From contig NZ_JAYKZZ010000001.1 of assembly GCF_035818675.1 (NCBI RefSeq), positions 186,001 to 250,000 of the forward strand: DNA of 64,000 nucleotides, in the 5' to 3' direction. The translations under genes were made by a program, and so were the position numbers. Under the pieces are notes generated by a model. It made no database searches and was not told the DNA's origin. It saw only the letters and a list, made by a program, of their open reading frames with translations. Numbering within the stretch: position 1 is the first letter of the stretch; every line of letters starts with the position of its first letter. Source of the stretch: Parapedobacter flavus (GTDB lineage Bacteria > Bacteroidota > Bacteroidia > Sphingobacteriales > Sphingobacteriaceae). Shown here one piece after another: positions 24,540 through 34,290 of the stretch.

Positions 24540-26762
24540 ATGACAATGAGGGAATACGCAAAGACTATTATGCAATCGATACCAATTTCGATAACCTACT
24601 ATCATGCGTTGCTGATGGTGGTATGCAGCATATGGTGCCTGAGCGTCAAGCTGTCGCTTGCTGACACCGGGAGCAGGCTATGGCTGAAATACGATCGGAT
24701 AGCGGATTATGCTGTTCTTCAGTCTTATCAACAGCGACTGATAACCATTGATGTTCGTGGTAGTTCGTTGACCCTTGACGCAGCGAAGATGGAACTTCAT
24801 CGAGGTTTGCACGGACTCATCGGCTTTCCTACAGCTACTGGTTCTTCAACTGGAATCGATTCCAGTACATTGGTAGTCGCTACGTTCGATAAACTTCCCG
24901 CACATGTTCGTCACCAGTTCGCACAGGACGAGTTACAGCAACTTGGAGAAGAAGGGTATGTTATCCGAGAAATGACGTCCAAACCGCAATCTCCCATTGT
25001 TATTACGGCCAATAAAGACATCGGCGTCTTATACGGGGTGTTCCATTTTCTTCGTTTGCTGCAAACACACCATGACCTCGACGGGGTTTCAATGAGTAGT
25101 TCGCCCAAATTGCAGTGGCGGATGCTCAATCATTGGGACAATTTGGACGGCACCATCGAGCGTGGATATGCGGGTCTATCGATATGGGACTGGCAAACAT
25201 TACCAGACACGTTATCTCAACGTTATGTAGATTACGCCCGAGCTAATGCTTCAATCGGTATCAATGGTGTTGCGCTCAATAATGTAAATGCTTCCCCAAA
25301 GATATTGACCCCAGCGTACCTGTCGAAAGTGGCCGCATTGGCGGATGTTTTCCGGCCCTACGGTATCCACGTTTTCCTTTCCGTCAACTTCGCGTCGCCG
25401 AAGGTGTTGGGTCCCCTTGAAACCGCCGATCCGTTGGATGCTAACGTACATCGATGGTGGCACGACAAAATCGATGAAATTTATCGCCTCATTCCGGATT
25501 TCGGTGGGTTTTTGGTTAAAGCAAATTCAGAAGGCCAGCCCGGCCCTCAGGATTATGGGCGCACCCATGTAGATGGCGCCAATATGCTTGCTACGGAATT
25601 GGCGACGCACGGTGGTCTGCTGATCTGGCGGGCTTTCGTCTATGAAACCCGGGGGAATGACCGGGTCAAAGACGCCTATGATGAATTTGTAGAGTTTGAC
25701 GGAAAGTTCTTACCCAACGTTTTTATACAAACGAAAAACGGACCACTGGATTTCCAACCACGGGAGCCATTTTCGCCATTATTTGGTGCGATGCCCAATA
25801 CGCCACAGATGCTGGAGTTTCAAATCACGCAGGAATACCTCGGGTTCAGCACCCACCTGGTGTACCTAGCCACCTTATACAAGGAGGTGTTGGATGCAGA
25901 TACCTATGTGTCGGGTAAACATGCAACCGTGGCGCGTGTGATAGACGGAAGCCTACAGGGACAGCAAATAACGGGTATGGCAGGTGTTTCCAACCTAGGC
26001 GATGTAACCAATTGGACCTATCATCCGTTTGGGCAAGCCAACTGGTATGCGCTGGGACGTTTGGCTTGGGACCACCGTTTGTCGGCATCGCAGGTTGCTT
26101 CCGAATGGATAAAAATGACACTAACTACCGATAAGTCGGCTGTACAGACCATTTTGACAATGATGATGGAATCGCGCGAGCACCTCGTAAATTACCAGAC
26201 CCCGTTGGGGTTGAATGTACTAAGCAGCGTTGGCCATCATTATGGTCCGCAGCCTTGGAAGCGGGCGGCCTACCACCGCGCCGACGCAGAGGGCATCGGG
26301 TTCGACCGAACGCCATCTGGCAGTAATGCGGTAGCCCAGTATTCGCCTGTCGTCCGCGATTCGTTCGCAGATTTACACCGGTGCCCCGAGATGTTCCTGA
26401 CGTGGTTCCACCATATACCGTGGGATTACCGCACGGCTTCCGGACGAACGTTTTGGGAAGCGTTGTGCGACCACTATTACCGAGGCGTGGAAGGGGTACG
26501 GCAGATGCAGCGCGACTGGGCTTCCCTTGTAGAAGTCATCGATCCCGAAACCTTCCAACAGGTCGGTCGCTTGCTCACTATTCAAGAGGATGAAGCCGTG
26601 TGGTGGCGCGATGCATGCTTGTGGTATTTTTCCGGTGTGTCGGGCAGGCAGGTACCAGCGCACTACGAGGCACCCCGGTATCGTGCAGAAGAACTGAAGG
26701 AAAAAGAACAAAAAACACGTCATATGAAACCTTTTAGCCATGTAATGAATGATAATCCCTAA
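24540..26762 (+). CDS. GH67 alpha-glucuronidase
   Basis: This 740-residue enzyme has an N-terminal export signal (hydrophobic ~residues 18-38). The three catalytic carboxylates of GH67 are all present with canonical spacing: acid Glu331 in KANSEGQPGP, then Asp404 in KNGPLDFQPREP (73 residues on) and Glu432 in EFQITQEYLG (28 further). Other hallmarks are RMLNHWDNLDGTIERGYAG and NGVALNNVNA. GH67 removes (4-O-methyl-)glucuronic acid from the non-reducing terminal xylose of short glucurono-xylooligosaccharides, so it acts late, in the periplasm. It sits 6 bases after the LacI regulator and 62 bases before SusC. The locus also has a GH115, which takes internal glucuronates. Confidence 0.95.
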   Translation: MTMREYAKTIMQSIPISITYYHALLMVVCSIWCLSVKLSLADTGSRLWLKYDRIADYAVLQSYQQRLITIDVRGSSLTLDAAKMELHRGLHGLIGFPTATGSSTGIDSSTLVVATFDKLPAHVRHQFAQDELQQLGEEGYVIREMTSKPQSPIVITANKDIGVLYGVFHFLRLLQTHHDLDGVSMSSSPKLQWRMLNHWDNLDGTIERGYAGLSIWDWQTLPDTLSQRYVDYARANASIGINGVALNNVNASPKILTPAYLSKVAALADVFRPYGIHVFLSVNFASPKVLGPLETADPLDANVHRWWHDKIDEIYRLIPDFGGFLVKANSEGQPGPQDYGRTHVDGANMLATELATHGGLLIWRAFVYETRGNDRVKDAYDEFVEFDGKFLPNVFIQTKNGPLDFQPREPFSPLFGAMPNTPQMLEFQITQEYLGFSTHLVYLATLYKEVLDADTYVSGKHATVARVIDGSLQGQQITGMAGVSNLGDVTNWTYHPFGQANWYALGRLAWDHRLSASQVASEWIKMTLTTDKSAVQTILTMMMESREHLVNYQTPLGLNVLSSVGHHYGPQPWKRAAYHRADAEGIGFDRTPSGSNAVAQYSPVVRDSFADLHRCPEMFLTWFHHIPWDYRTASGRTFWEALCDHYYRGVEGVRQMQRDWASLVEVIDPETFQQVGRLLTIQEDEAVWWRDACLWYFSGVSGRQVPAHYEAPRYRAEELKEKEQKTRHMKPFSHVMNDNP

Positions 26763-26824
26763 TACAACCAGATGACAAATTATGTAGTGTGACAACCAAT
26801 TTAATGAACAAAAATTAATGAACG

Positions 26825-29800
26825 ATGATGGGAAAAGTACTTTTTTTTAAGGGCGTCTTGTTGCGCACCTTGGCAGCGGCCTGTCCCTTTTTCTTGCTAA
26901 TGCTGGCTTCGCCGGCCTATGCTGGCGATCCACCTTATTTGTTGCAGACGAAAGAAATCCGTGGCGGGGTTGTCGATACGTCCGGCACGCCATTGCCGGG
27001 GGTTTCGGTGACTGTCCAAGGGTATACAAGTATTGGTACAACCACCGATATGAATGGACGGTATATATTGGATGTGCCCGAAGATGGGGAGGTCCTAGTG
27101 TTCAGTATGGTGGGTTTCGAGTCGCAGGAAATCGTGATCGGTAACCAGTCAGTTATCGACGTGCGGCTGGTGGAGGCAGCCGGACAGTTGGACGAAGCAG
27201 TAGTCGTGGCGTTCGGAAAGCAGAAGCGCACGGATTTAATCGGCTCAGTGACTTCGATCAATCCGTCCGAACTCAAGGTCCCATCGAGTAATCTTACCAC
27301 AGCCCTTGCCGGACGCCTCGCAGGTGTTATTGCCTACCAGCGGAGCGGTGAACCCGGCGCAGACAATGCCGAGTTTTTCATACGCGGTGTCACGACGTTC
27401 GGTTACAAGAAGGATCCGTTGATACTGATTGATAATATCGAACTTTCTGCCACCGACCTGGCTAGGCTCAATCCCGATGATATTGCCAGCTTTTCGATTA
27501 TGAAGGACGCCACAGCCACCGCGTTATACGGCGCAAGGGGGGCAAACGGGGTGATATTGGTGACGACCAAAGAAGGTCGGGAAGGGAAGGCCCGGATTTC
27601 GTTCAGGTTGGAAAACTCGATGTCTATGCCCACCAAGAACATCGAGCTGGCAGACCCCGTAACCTATATGCGGCTCAATAATGAGGCGATTCTGACCAGG
27701 GACCCCCTCGGCGAACTCATGTATACCGAAGAGGAAATCAATAACACCGTGCCGGGATCGGGGTCTTACCTTTTCCCGACGGTCGATTGGCGGGAGGAGT
27801 TGTTTAAGGATTATACGATGAACCAGCGCGCCAACCTAAGTGTCAGTGGCGGCGGAAAGGTTGCGCGGTATTATGTAGCCGGTTCGTTTACCAAAGATAA
27901 CGGGGTGCTAAAAGTGGATCCACGGAATAATTTCAATAACAACATCGATTTGCGCACCTCATCGCTCCGGGCGAATGTCAATATCAACCTGACTCCATCC
28001 ACCGAGCTGATTACCCGGCTATCAGGCACGTTTGATGATTACACGGGCCCTATTTATTCGGGCGGTGGGCTCTACACCCGCGTCATGCGGGCCAACCCGG
28101 CAAAGTTCCCCCCATATTACCCGATAGACGACGATCACCAGCATGTTAAGCACATCATGTTTGGCAACACCCCCGAGGGCAATTACCTGAACCCTTATGC
28201 CGATATGGTAAAAGGGTACAAGGATTACGCACGATCAAACATGAATGCGCAATTTCAGGTCAACCAGCAATTTGACTTTATAACCCCAGGCCTTAGCGCC
28301 CGTGCACTGGTGAATACCGCACGGATATCATTTTTTGATTTGGTGCGCCAATATTCCCCCTTTTATTATACAAGAGGGGGGTATAGTATCCGTGACAACA
28401 CCTACCAGGTGAATATCGTGAACGAGGAAAATGGAACCGACTACCTGACCTATGACCCCGGGCAGAAGCAGGTCAGTTCTACCGTTTATCTGGAAGCCGC
28501 ACTGAACTATAACCGCGCGTTTGCCGACAAGCATAACCTCAGTGGTATGCTGGTGTACATCCTGCGCGAAGCGCTCGATGCCAATACATCAACCCTGCAA
28601 GAGTCGTTGCCGTATCGCAACATCGGTTTATCGGGGCGTGCGACCTACGCTTACGACAACAGGTACTACCTCGAGTTTAATTTCGGTTATAACGGCTCTG
28701 AGCGATTCTACAAAACACAACGCTTTGGCTTTTTCCCGTCGGCAGGAGCAGCCTGGACCATCTCTAACGAACGGTTCTGGGAGCCGTTTAAGTCCGTAGT
28801 CAATAATTTCAGGCTGCGGGGAACCTACGGGCTGGTAGGGAACGATGCTATCGGCGCTGGCCGGTTCCTATACCTATCGGAAGTGGACGTCAACGACCCC
28901 GACCGGTCGGCGGTTTTCGGGCGGAATAATGGGGAGAGCCGCAACGGCGTGTCGATATCACGGTATTCCGATTTGAACATTACCTGGGAAACCGCGGCAA
29001 AAACCAACATCGCCATTGAGCTCGGCCTTTGGAACAAATGGAATTTCGTTGGCGAGTATTTCCGCGAGCATCGTACCAACATCCTGCAGACCCGGGCATC
29101 CACACCGGCCTCCATGGGATTATGGCAAACACCTGCCGCCAATATCGGCGAGGCGACCGGCGAAGGGCTGGATATGTCGTTGGATTACAACGACCATTTT
29201 ATGAACGGAATGTGGATACAGGCACGGGCCAACTTCACCTACGCGACCAGCGCCTATAAAGTATTTGAAGAATACGATTACGAAAATGAGTGGTGGAAAT
29301 CAAAGGTCGGTTATCCGATGAACCAGCAATGGGGGTATATTGCCGAAGGCCTATTTATAGACGATGCGGAAGTGGCCAACTCGCCAAGGCAGAATTTCGG
29401 GGAATATACCGCCGGCGACATCAAATATCGGGACATCAACGAGGATGGGCAGATTACCGAGCTCGACCAGGTGCCCCTTGGATTCCCGACCATGCCGGAA
29501 ATCGTATACGGATTCGGGTTTTCAGTCGGATACAAGGGCATCGATTTGTCGGCCTTTTTCCAGGGAGCTGCACGCGAATCGTTCTGGATCGACCCCCATG
29601 CTACGGCTCCCTTCGTGTCGTATTACTACAGCGACGCCGAACGGAACTCCGGTACGAATTTCACCAACCAGTTGCTGCAAGCTTATGCCGAAGACCATTG
29701 GTCGGAGGATAACCGCAATGCGTATGCGCTGTTCCCACGGTTCAGTGTCAACCATATCGCTAACAATACACAGCGCAGCACCTGGTTTATGCGCAACGGA

Positions 29801-30013
29801 GCGTTCCTCCGGCTCAAACAGGTCGAAGTGGGGTATTCGCTTCCCACACGCTGGGCGGAAAGGATGCATATGGATAATGTCAGGCTCTATGTTAACGGAA
29901 CCAACCTACTGTCGTTTAGTAAATTCGGTCTATGGGATGTAGAGATGGCAGGAAACGGCCTGCGGTATCCCCTACAGCGCGTATTCAATATAGGGTTGCA
30001 AGTTTCACTTTAA
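26825..30013 (+). CDS. SusC/RagA-type TonB-linked outer-membrane transporter
   Basis: This 1062-residue protein has a signal peptide (to ~residue 33), a CarboxypepD_reg-like domain (GVVDTSGTPLPGVSVTVQG), and the SusC plug: VVVAFGKQKRTDLIGSVTSI, LAGVIAYQRSGEPG, FFIRGVTTFGYKKDPLILID and DATATALYGARGANGVILVTTK. A ~22-strand barrel ends in a C-terminal Phe-free but amphipathic strand (FNIGLQVSL). It imports oligosaccharides across the outer membrane with its SusD lid, encoded 10 bases downstream. A short direct repeat (TTAATGAAC, twice) lies just ahead of the start. Oligosaccharides of glucuronoxylan type are the likely cargo, from the surrounding enzymes. Confidence 0.95.
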   Translation: MMGKVLFFKGVLLRTLAAACPFFLLMLASPAYAGDPPYLLQTKEIRGGVVDTSGTPLPGVSVTVQGYTSIGTTTDMNGRYILDVPEDGEVLVFSMVGFESQEIVIGNQSVIDVRLVEAAGQLDEAVVVAFGKQKRTDLIGSVTSINPSELKVPSSNLTTALAGRLAGVIAYQRSGEPGADNAEFFIRGVTTFGYKKDPLILIDNIELSATDLARLNPDDIASFSIMKDATATALYGARGANGVILVTTKEGREGKARISFRLENSMSMPTKNIELADPVTYMRLNNEAILTRDPLGELMYTEEEINNTVPGSGSYLFPTVDWREELFKDYTMNQRANLSVSGGGKVARYYVAGSFTKDNGVLKVDPRNNFNNNIDLRTSSLRANVNINLTPSTELITRLSGTFDDYTGPIYSGGGLYTRVMRANPAKFPPYYPIDDDHQHVKHIMFGNTPEGNYLNPYADMVKGYKDYARSNMNAQFQVNQQFDFITPGLSARALVNTARISFFDLVRQYSPFYYTRGGYSIRDNTYQVNIVNEENGTDYLTYDPGQKQVSSTVYLEAALNYNRAFADKHNLSGMLVYILREALDANTSTLQESLPYRNIGLSGRATYAYDNRYYLEFNFGYNGSERFYKTQRFGFFPSAGAAWTISNERFWEPFKSVVNNFRLRGTYGLVGNDAIGAGRFLYLSEVDVNDPDRSAVFGRNNGESRNGVSISRYSDLNITWETAAKTNIAIELGLWNKWNFVGEYFREHRTNILQTRASTPASMGLWQTPAANIGEATGEGLDMSLDYNDHFMNGMWIQARANFTYATSAYKVFEEYDYENEWWKSKVGYPMNQQWGYIAEGLFIDDAEVANSPRQNFGEYTAGDIKYRDINEDGQITELDQVPLGFPTMPEIVYGFGFSVGYKGIDLSAFFQGAARESFWIDPHATAPFVSYYYSDAERNSGTNFTNQLLQAYAEDHWSEDNRNAYALFPRFSVNHIANNTQRSTWFMRNGAFLRLKQVEVGYSLPTRWAERMHMDNVRLYVNGTNLLSFSKFGLWDVEMAGNGLRYPLQRVFNIGLQVSL

Positions 30014-30023
30014 TGATTAGGTT

Positions 30024-31931
30024 ATGAAGAAGATAATAGTATATACATACGGGGTCTTCCTTACCCTGTTTGGAGGATGCCAGAAATACCTGGACATCGT
30101 ACCGGATAATATTGCGACTATCGAAAATGCATTTAACATGCGGGTATCGGCCGAACGGTTCCTATATAGCTGCTACCATTACCTGCCGCTGTTGAGCAAC
30201 ATCGAACACAACCCGGCTTTTACGGCGGGCGATGAATTCTGGCTGCACGAGTTCTACCGCATGCCCGGCTGGGAAATTGCACGGGGTTTCCAGAATGTAA
30301 CAAACCCCTACCTCAATTATTGGCAGGGCAATACCGGACAAGGGAGTAACGCCACCCGCGACCTGTATCAGGCCATCCGCGATTGCAATATCTTTCTGGA
30401 AAATGTGGATGCGGTACCCGATTTGAGTGAGGGCGAGAAAAGAAGGTGGGTGGCAGAGGTCAAGTTTTTAAAGGCCTATTTCCATTTCTACCTGATCCGG
30501 ATGTACGGCCCCATCCCGTTAAAGAAAGAGAACCTACCCATCGATGCCGGCGTGGAGGAAGTGAAAGTGTTCCGCGATCCGGTAGACGAGTGCTTTGCCT
30601 ATGTGGTGGAACTGTTGGACGAAGCACTCCCTGACTTGCCGGCCATCATCAATTCCCAAACCTCCGAATTGGGCCGTATTACACAGCCCATCGCCCTATC
30701 GGTGAAGGCCCATGCTTTGGTGACCGCCGCCAGTCCACTGTTCAACGGCAATCCCGATTATGCCCATTTCACAGACAAGCGCGGCACCCAGTTGTTCAAC
30801 CCCGATTTTTCGATGGAAAAATGGGAACAGGCAAAGCAAGCTTGCGAAGCGGCGATAGCGGCCTGCGAAGATGCAGGCAACAGGTTGTACTATTACAGCC
30901 AAAGTGGTCTCCAATACGATGTATCGCCCGAAATACGGACGGAAATGAATATCCGGAACGCCGTGACCGAGAAGTGGAACGACGAGATCATCTGGGGACA
31001 CACCAATAGCATGACGGGCAACATGCAGCGGCAATCGACACCACGAGGAGTAGACCCCGCTACGCGCGCCAATTCCAATGTCCATGGAAATGCAGCGGTA
31101 CCCCTCAAAATAGCGGCACAATTCTATACCAAAAACGGTGTGCCGATTGAAGAGGATTTAAACTGGGACTACAACGCGCGGTTTGACCTGCATACCGGTA
31201 CCGAGGCTGAGAAATACCACATCAAAGAAGGGTATACCACAGCTAGGTTCAATGTGGATCGTGAGCCGAGGTACTACGCTAACCTAGGGTTTGATGGAGG
31301 CATATGGTATGGCATGGACCGGTTCGACGACGACGAGACGTGGTTCGTATCGGCGAAAAAAGGCGAACCCGCTTCCAATGTGGCGCGCGATAAATTCAAT
31401 GTGACCGGCATCTGGGGCAAAAAGCTCGTCAACTACCAAAACTCCATCGGCGAAACCAGTTATACCATCGAGCAGTACCCGTGGCCTGTATACCGGTTGG
31501 CCAACATCTATCTGTTATATGCCGAGGCATTGAACGAAATGGATGGGCCGTCGCCGGAAGTTTTCGAGTTCTTGGACCTGATCCGCGAACGGGCAGGGCT
31601 GCCCGGCGTGGAAGCCGCTTGGCAGCTCCATTCCAGAAATCCCAATAAACCCCAAACCAAAGAAGGCCTGCGCGAAATCATCCACCAAGAGCGGTTAATC
31701 GAGCTTGCGCTGGAAGGCCAGCGCTTCTGGGATTTGAGGCGGTGGAAAAAAGCAATGGACCTATTGAATGCCCCGATTACCGGTTGGGACATCGAGCAGC
31801 GTACAGCCGAAGGGTATTACCGCGAGCGGGTGCTTTACAACCAAACATTCGCCATCAGGGATTATCTCTGGCCCGTTCGCGAAAATGAACTTTTAGCGAA
31901 TAAAAATACGATACAGAACCCCGGTTGGTAA
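30024..31931 (+). CDS. SusD/RagB-type surface glycan-binding lipoprotein
   Basis: The 635-residue protein has a lipoprotein signal (LFGGC; Cys20) followed by the SusD-typical QKYLDIVPDN. Its N-terminal half has SusD TPR-type helices (RWVAEVKFLKAYFHFYLIRMYG). The C-terminal SusD_RagB block includes YRLANIYLLYAEALNEMDG, a helix with LDLIRERAGLPG, EIIHQERLIELALEGQRFWDLRRWK and LWPVRENELLANKNTIQNPGW. It forms the substrate lid on the SusC barrel encoded just upstream. At 635 residues it is longer than the usual 500-600, mainly through a middle insertion around residues 330-460. Confidence 0.95.
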   Translation: MKKIIVYTYGVFLTLFGGCQKYLDIVPDNIATIENAFNMRVSAERFLYSCYHYLPLLSNIEHNPAFTAGDEFWLHEFYRMPGWEIARGFQNVTNPYLNYWQGNTGQGSNATRDLYQAIRDCNIFLENVDAVPDLSEGEKRRWVAEVKFLKAYFHFYLIRMYGPIPLKKENLPIDAGVEEVKVFRDPVDECFAYVVELLDEALPDLPAIINSQTSELGRITQPIALSVKAHALVTAASPLFNGNPDYAHFTDKRGTQLFNPDFSMEKWEQAKQACEAAIAACEDAGNRLYYYSQSGLQYDVSPEIRTEMNIRNAVTEKWNDEIIWGHTNSMTGNMQRQSTPRGVDPATRANSNVHGNAAVPLKIAAQFYTKNGVPIEEDLNWDYNARFDLHTGTEAEKYHIKEGYTTARFNVDREPRYYANLGFDGGIWYGMDRFDDDETWFVSAKKGEPASNVARDKFNVTGIWGKKLVNYQNSIGETSYTIEQYPWPVYRLANIYLLYAEALNEMDGPSPEVFEFLDLIRERAGLPGVEAAWQLHSRNPNKPQTKEGLREIIHQERLIELALEGQRFWDLRRWKKAMDLLNAPITGWDIEQRTAEGYYRERVLYNQTFAIRDYLWPVRENELLANKNTIQNPGW

Positions 31932-31952
31932 CTCTATTTAAACACATAAATC

Positions 31953-33137
31953 ATGAATAGAAACTATATATATCTGATTTTGGGATTGTGGCTATTGGCT
32001 GGCTGTTCCGAAGAGAAATATACCTCACCCATTGACGACGATACGGCACCCGCACCCGTGCAGGATGTACAGGTAGAAAACTTACCGGGCGGGGCGAAAA
32101 TATCGTATGCCTTGCCCAATAGCGAGAGCCTTCGCTACGTAAAGGCAGTGTATTCCATTCGCCCCGGGGTGGTGCGCCAAGCAAAGTCATCACTCTATAG
32201 CGACCATTTGGTGATCGATGGCTTCCCCGCCCAACGGGAATATGAAGTGGAACTGTATGCCGTAAGCAAAGGCGAGCAGGAGTCCGAGCCCGTGACGGTC
32301 ACCGTTAACCCCCTCACGCCACCATTGTTGGAAGCTTTTAACTCTTTGACGTTTGAAGAGACTTTTGGGGGTGTGACCATCGCGTTTGAAAACTCGGGCG
32401 AGGCCAGCCTCGCGGTAACGGTACTCACCGAAGAAGAGGGCGCGATGACCGAAGTGGAAACCTACTACACCAAAAGCCCACAAGGGTTACACTCGGTACG
32501 CGGTTTTGCCGCTGAGCCCCGGTTGTTCGGGGCAGTGATCCGCGATCGCTGGAACAATTTCTCGGATACCTTGTACGCAGAACGTACGCCGATCTTTGAG
32601 GAAGAGATTCCGAAAGATGAGTTTGCCGAGTATCACCTGCCAACGGATACATGGGAGAAGCATATCCCCCAAGGAGACATGTTCCAAATGTGGGACGGGC
32701 GGATAGCTCCGAATGGAGGAATCGGTGTGTTCCACACCAAGCCGGGTTCGGCAATGCCACAGTGGTTTACTTTCGACATGGGGAAGACAGTTTTACTGAG
32801 TCGATACAAGCTATGGCACAGAGGCCCTGGAACGCAGTGGGCCTACCAGCTCGCATCACCAAAGAAATGGGAAGTGTGGGGTACCGCCGAAACGCCAGAC
32901 CCCTCCGGTAGTTGGGAGGGATGGACCATGCTGATGGAGTGTGACTCCTATAAGCCGTCGGGTGACGGCCCGGTAACCAGCGACGATGCGTTTTATGCGA
33001 CCAATGCCGGGGAAGATTTTACCTTTCCCGATGGAACACCACCTGTTCGCTATCTGCGCTTCCGGATGGTGGAAACCTGGGGGTATCTAGACTATATCTA
33101 TATACAAGAATTGACCTTTTGGGGGCAAATGCAATAA
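31953..33137 (+). CDS. DUF4959/DUF5000-type surface lipoprotein
   Basis: This 394-residue lipoprotein (LLAGC, Cys18) has the architecture DUF4959 (residues ~22-125, with DDTAPAPVQDVQVENLPGGA), a DUF5126-like central domain (~126-215), then a DUF5000 or discoidin-like C-terminal domain (~225-394, with MPQWFTFDMGKTVLLSRYKL and PVRYLRFRMVETWG). It follows SusD by 21 bases. Such proteins are encoded at the SusE/SusF position and are thought to be cell-surface glycan-binding proteins without enzyme activity. The C-terminal jelly roll is the probable binding module. Confidence 0.85.
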   Translation: MNRNYIYLILGLWLLAGCSEEKYTSPIDDDTAPAPVQDVQVENLPGGAKISYALPNSESLRYVKAVYSIRPGVVRQAKSSLYSDHLVIDGFPAQREYEVELYAVSKGEQESEPVTVTVNPLTPPLLEAFNSLTFEETFGGVTIAFENSGEASLAVTVLTEEEGAMTEVETYYTKSPQGLHSVRGFAAEPRLFGAVIRDRWNNFSDTLYAERTPIFEEEIPKDEFAEYHLPTDTWEKHIPQGDMFQMWDGRIAPNGGIGVFHTKPGSAMPQWFTFDMGKTVLLSRYKLWHRGPGTQWAYQLASPKKWEVWGTAETPDPSGSWEGWTMLMECDSYKPSGDGPVTSDDAFYATNAGEDFTFPDGTPPVRYLRFRMVETWGYLDYIYIQELTFWGQMQ

Positions 33138-33150
33138 AATATAACCAGCT

Positions 33151-34272
33151 ATGAACGTACGAAAAAATAAAAAAATGGCAGGTGTTGTCCTTTTCGGACT
33201 CGCGCTATGCCTTGGGGCATGCTCCAAAATGAACGATACATACAAGGAATTTCTGGAAGGCGGGATGAAGACGTATATCGGAAAGGTCGACTCCGTGTTC
33301 GTCCACCCCGGCAGAAACCGTGTCCAACTGGCATGGGAAGTCCCGTCGGACCCCAAGATTACAACGGCCCGAATATATTGGAACAACCGACAGGACTCCG
33401 TGGAAGTGGCGATCACGGCAGTGGATACGATGCGCACGATGCTCGATGATTTCGCGGAAGGACCCTATGTTTTTGAGGTGTTTACCTTCGACAACCAAGG
33501 GAATACGTCGTTGAAAACCGAAGTGCTGGCCCGGGTTTACGGCGATCGTTACAACCGTTCGTTATTGAGCAGACCCATCGATAGCTATCAAATGTTAGAC
33601 GATACCCTGATGTTAACCTGGGGTGGCTCGCCCGATCCAACTGCAGTTGGATCGGAAATGACCTATATGGATGAATACGGCGTGCAGCAAACGCTGGTCA
33701 TTTCGGCCGAAGAAGTGATTACGTATATCGTGCCTTTCACGCCGCAGACATTCACCTACCGCACCCGCTATCTGCCCACACCCTTGGCCATCGATACGTT
33801 TTATACCGAAGAAGCCTCCATACGGATTAAGGGCGAACCTATTGAACTGCCAAAAACGGGCTGGATTGCTACGGCGTCAAGCTACGATATTGCCGGTAAT
33901 CGGCCGGCGTCCAACACCATTGATGGCAACGAGGCCACCATCTGGGTGAACCAAACGCGAGGACCCGCATATGTCTATCCGCATACCATCGAGGTCGATA
34001 TGGGCGAGGTCCATGATGAATTGGAAGGTTTTGCCATCGTTACCCGGGTAGGGGATGCGGCCGCACGGCCACGAACGATCCAGTTGTTTACCAGCGTGGA
34101 TGGCGACGAATGGACCGCCCACGGAACAACGATATTGGAAAATACCGGCGACCGGCAGTTTATCGCCTTGGCCGAACCGGTTTCGGCTCGTTATTTCAAG
34201 ATGACCGCACAAGATGCGCATAACAACGGGAACAATATCGCGCTGGCGGAAATCGGCATGTACTATCGGTAA
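33151..34272 (+). CDS. DUF4998 lipoprotein with C-terminal discoidin-like domain
   Basis: This 373-residue lipoprotein has the lipobox LGAC. The N-terminal half matches DUF4998 (NDTYKEFLEGGMKTYIGKVD, RVQLAWEVPSDPKITTARIYW). The C-terminal ~130 residues (KTGWIATASSYDIAGNRPAS to IALAEIGMYY) are an F5/8-type jelly roll with the usual DGNEATIWVNQ start. It sits 13 bases after the preceding surface lipoprotein gene. Together they form the pair commonly found after SusD in Sphingobacteriales and Bacteroides PULs, probably presenting polysaccharide at the surface. No catalytic signature is present. Confidence 0.85.
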   Translation: MNVRKNKKMAGVVLFGLALCLGACSKMNDTYKEFLEGGMKTYIGKVDSVFVHPGRNRVQLAWEVPSDPKITTARIYWNNRQDSVEVAITAVDTMRTMLDDFAEGPYVFEVFTFDNQGNTSLKTEVLARVYGDRYNRSLLSRPIDSYQMLDDTLMLTWGGSPDPTAVGSEMTYMDEYGVQQTLVISAEEVITYIVPFTPQTFTYRTRYLPTPLAIDTFYTEEASIRIKGEPIELPKTGWIATASSYDIAGNRPASNTIDGNEATIWVNQTRGPAYVYPHTIEVDMGEVHDELEGFAIVTRVGDAAARPRTIQLFTSVDGDEWTAHGTTILENTGDRQFIALAEPVSARYFKMTAQDAHNNGNNIALAEIGMYYR

Positions 34273-34290
34273 GCATTAGCATAAGGAACA

